From Euglena gracilis (lineage: Eukaryota > Euglenida > Euglenophyceae > Euglenales), in contig CP154955.1 of the NCBI GenBank assembly GCA_039621445.1, positions 59,861,564 to 59,925,563 of the forward strand: a stretch of DNA of 64,000 bases, read 5' to 3'. Of this stretch, positions 63,016-64,000 are shown piece by piece. The number at the start of each line of letters is the position of its first letter. Positions within the stretch are counted from its first letter, which is position 1. Made by a program: the position numbers and the translations under genes. The notes below the pieces were generated by a model. That model ran no database searches and was not told the DNA's origin. It saw nothing but the letters and a program-made list of their open reading frames with translations.

Positions 63016-63390
63016 TGTAACCCCCCCCCAATTGGAAGCCCCCGGGGCTACTATTCGGTCACTCTGCGGAAAACCCGAGGGGGGGCTTGTAATTGGGTAC
63101 CCTTTGTCTAAAGGAAAGAACTCAGCCAGTGGCCGGTTCGAGGATCGAACGGGGTCCAAATTTAAAAATTGCAAGACGCATTTTTTCGAATTTTGGGTGG
63201 ATCGGCCTTGTTTCAAAGGTACCACATGTCAGTTCTGTTCCTGATGTCGACCTGTTTTCGGGGAGATTTTTTCAGGGTTTTCACCATTTTTCGGAACATT
63301 TTGGTCAACTTTGTCGGCCGGCTTGGTCGGGGGGGGGCTTCTATTTTGGGGGGGGTTGTTATTTGGGGGGGGGGGGTTCTCATTGGGGGG
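63016..63390. repeat. Poly-C/TTCTATT repeat enclosing a family A copy
   Basis: CCCCCCCCAATTGGAAGCCC at the left and GGGGGCTTCTATTTTGGGG at the right are imperfect inverted ends. A decayed family A copy lies between, at about 63110-63330 (GGATCGAACGGGGTCC, GATGTCGACCTGTTTTC), so one element is nested in the other. Confidence 0.55.
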
Positions 63391-63562
63391 TTTAGTTTCA
63401 ATTTGTATTGGTTTTTTTTTTGCAGGGCAGTAGGTGATTGATTTTAACACCGAAACCGCCAGCTTATGGAGTCAACACGGCACAGGCGAATGACCGAGGC
63501 ATGCCCGACCAAGCCCCCGGCGGCTGGCACAACAGTGGTGGGAAAAGTGGTGGTCAAGGCAG

Positions 63563-63833
63563 GGTCTCACGGCCTGTGCTGCGGCCGCCTCGGGGTGGTG
63601 GCGGCGGAGCGCGCGGCGCGCAAGACGCTGCAGCTGTTCATGACGGCCGGCAACCCGACCCCGCCGCCGCCGCCGCCATCCCCGCCGGCGCCGTCTCCGC
63701 TGCCCCCCACCCCGCCCCCGGACGTGCGGCCCACCCCCGAACCGCCCAAGGGTCCCACAGGGGCGCCCCCTCTCTTTGGACGAAGCCTGGAAACTTTGTG
63801 GCCGTTTTCATCTTTTTGGAATATCACGCTGAG
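63563..63833 (+). CDS. Predicted exon, helix plus proline-rich tail
   Basis: Acceptor near GTCAAGGCAG; strong donor CTGAG/gtaatt at 63834. It reads GSHGLCCGRLGVVAAERAAR, KTLQLFMTAGNP, then a run of prolines (PPPPPPSPPAPSPLPPTPPP) and GRSLETLWPFSSFWNITL. Because it ends in a donor, the gene continues beyond the window. Composition matches the other exons from 49298 on. Confidence 0.5.
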
Positions 63834-64000
63834 GTAATTGTTGATTATAATTTGTTCATATTCATAACCATTGCTATTGCCATAATCATGACTATTCATC
63901 ATCATAATTTTTTTTGTAATCATATTGTGGGGGAAACGATTGATCTTTTGAGTTTTCAAAATTCCCGTCCAATGATTGCTGCTGCATCGACCCATAATAC
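63834..64000. other. Start of an intron at the window edge
   Basis: AT-rich sequence after the donor with CATAAT/TATTCATAAT words. Nothing else seen. Confidence 0.4.

Overview
This window is nuclear DNA from a eukaryote. It has no bacterial-style operons. Coding potential occurs as short, very GC-rich blocks of about 60 to 280 bases, bounded by GT-AG splice signals and separated by introns of 1 to 4 kb. There is also a class II tRNA-Leu(CAG) with an unsplit anticodon arm. The rest is intron or intergenic DNA full of homopolymer C, G and T runs, long GT/AC and tetranucleotide arrays, and small DNA transposons. I cannot place the lineage from sequence alone; an alga or other protist with GC-rich exons fits, and some GC-rich animal genomes are not excluded. 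All exon calls are read by eye from frame, composition and splice sites, and none is matched to a named protein family.

Layout. From about 2.8 to 18 kb, plus-strand exons look like one or two genes. They encode a membrane-type segment, basic helical segments and a terminal exon with a stop at 17,994. Exons near 19.2 and 20.0 kb look like another membrane protein. From 21.66 to 28.69 kb lies a nested structure: a small transposon interrupted by a 6.5-kb element that holds C-rich arrays, a decayed ~50-bp satellite and an RNase H-bearing retrotransposon remnant. The tRNA-Leu is at 29.69 kb. From 30.4 to 41 kb the sequence is mostly repeats, with a duplicated cysteine-rich gene fragment near 34.3 kb. 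From 42.06 to 45.48 kb is a 3.4-kb inverted-repeat-bounded insertion carrying about a dozen copies of a 20-bp palindrome. From 46.66 to 48.60 kb is a decayed Tc1/mariner element with ~570-bp inverted arms. From 49.3 to 63.8 kb a second set of plus-strand exons encodes proline-rich and helical segments and runs off the right end.

Mobile DNA is the clearest content. I found exact or 7-of-8-base 8-bp target duplications around small elements with termini resembling CAGGG (hAT-like), TA duplications around two others, and two places where a paralogous copy supplies an empty site. One hAT-like family of about 310 bp occurs at least 17 times. No autonomous transposase for the hAT-like families is visible here.
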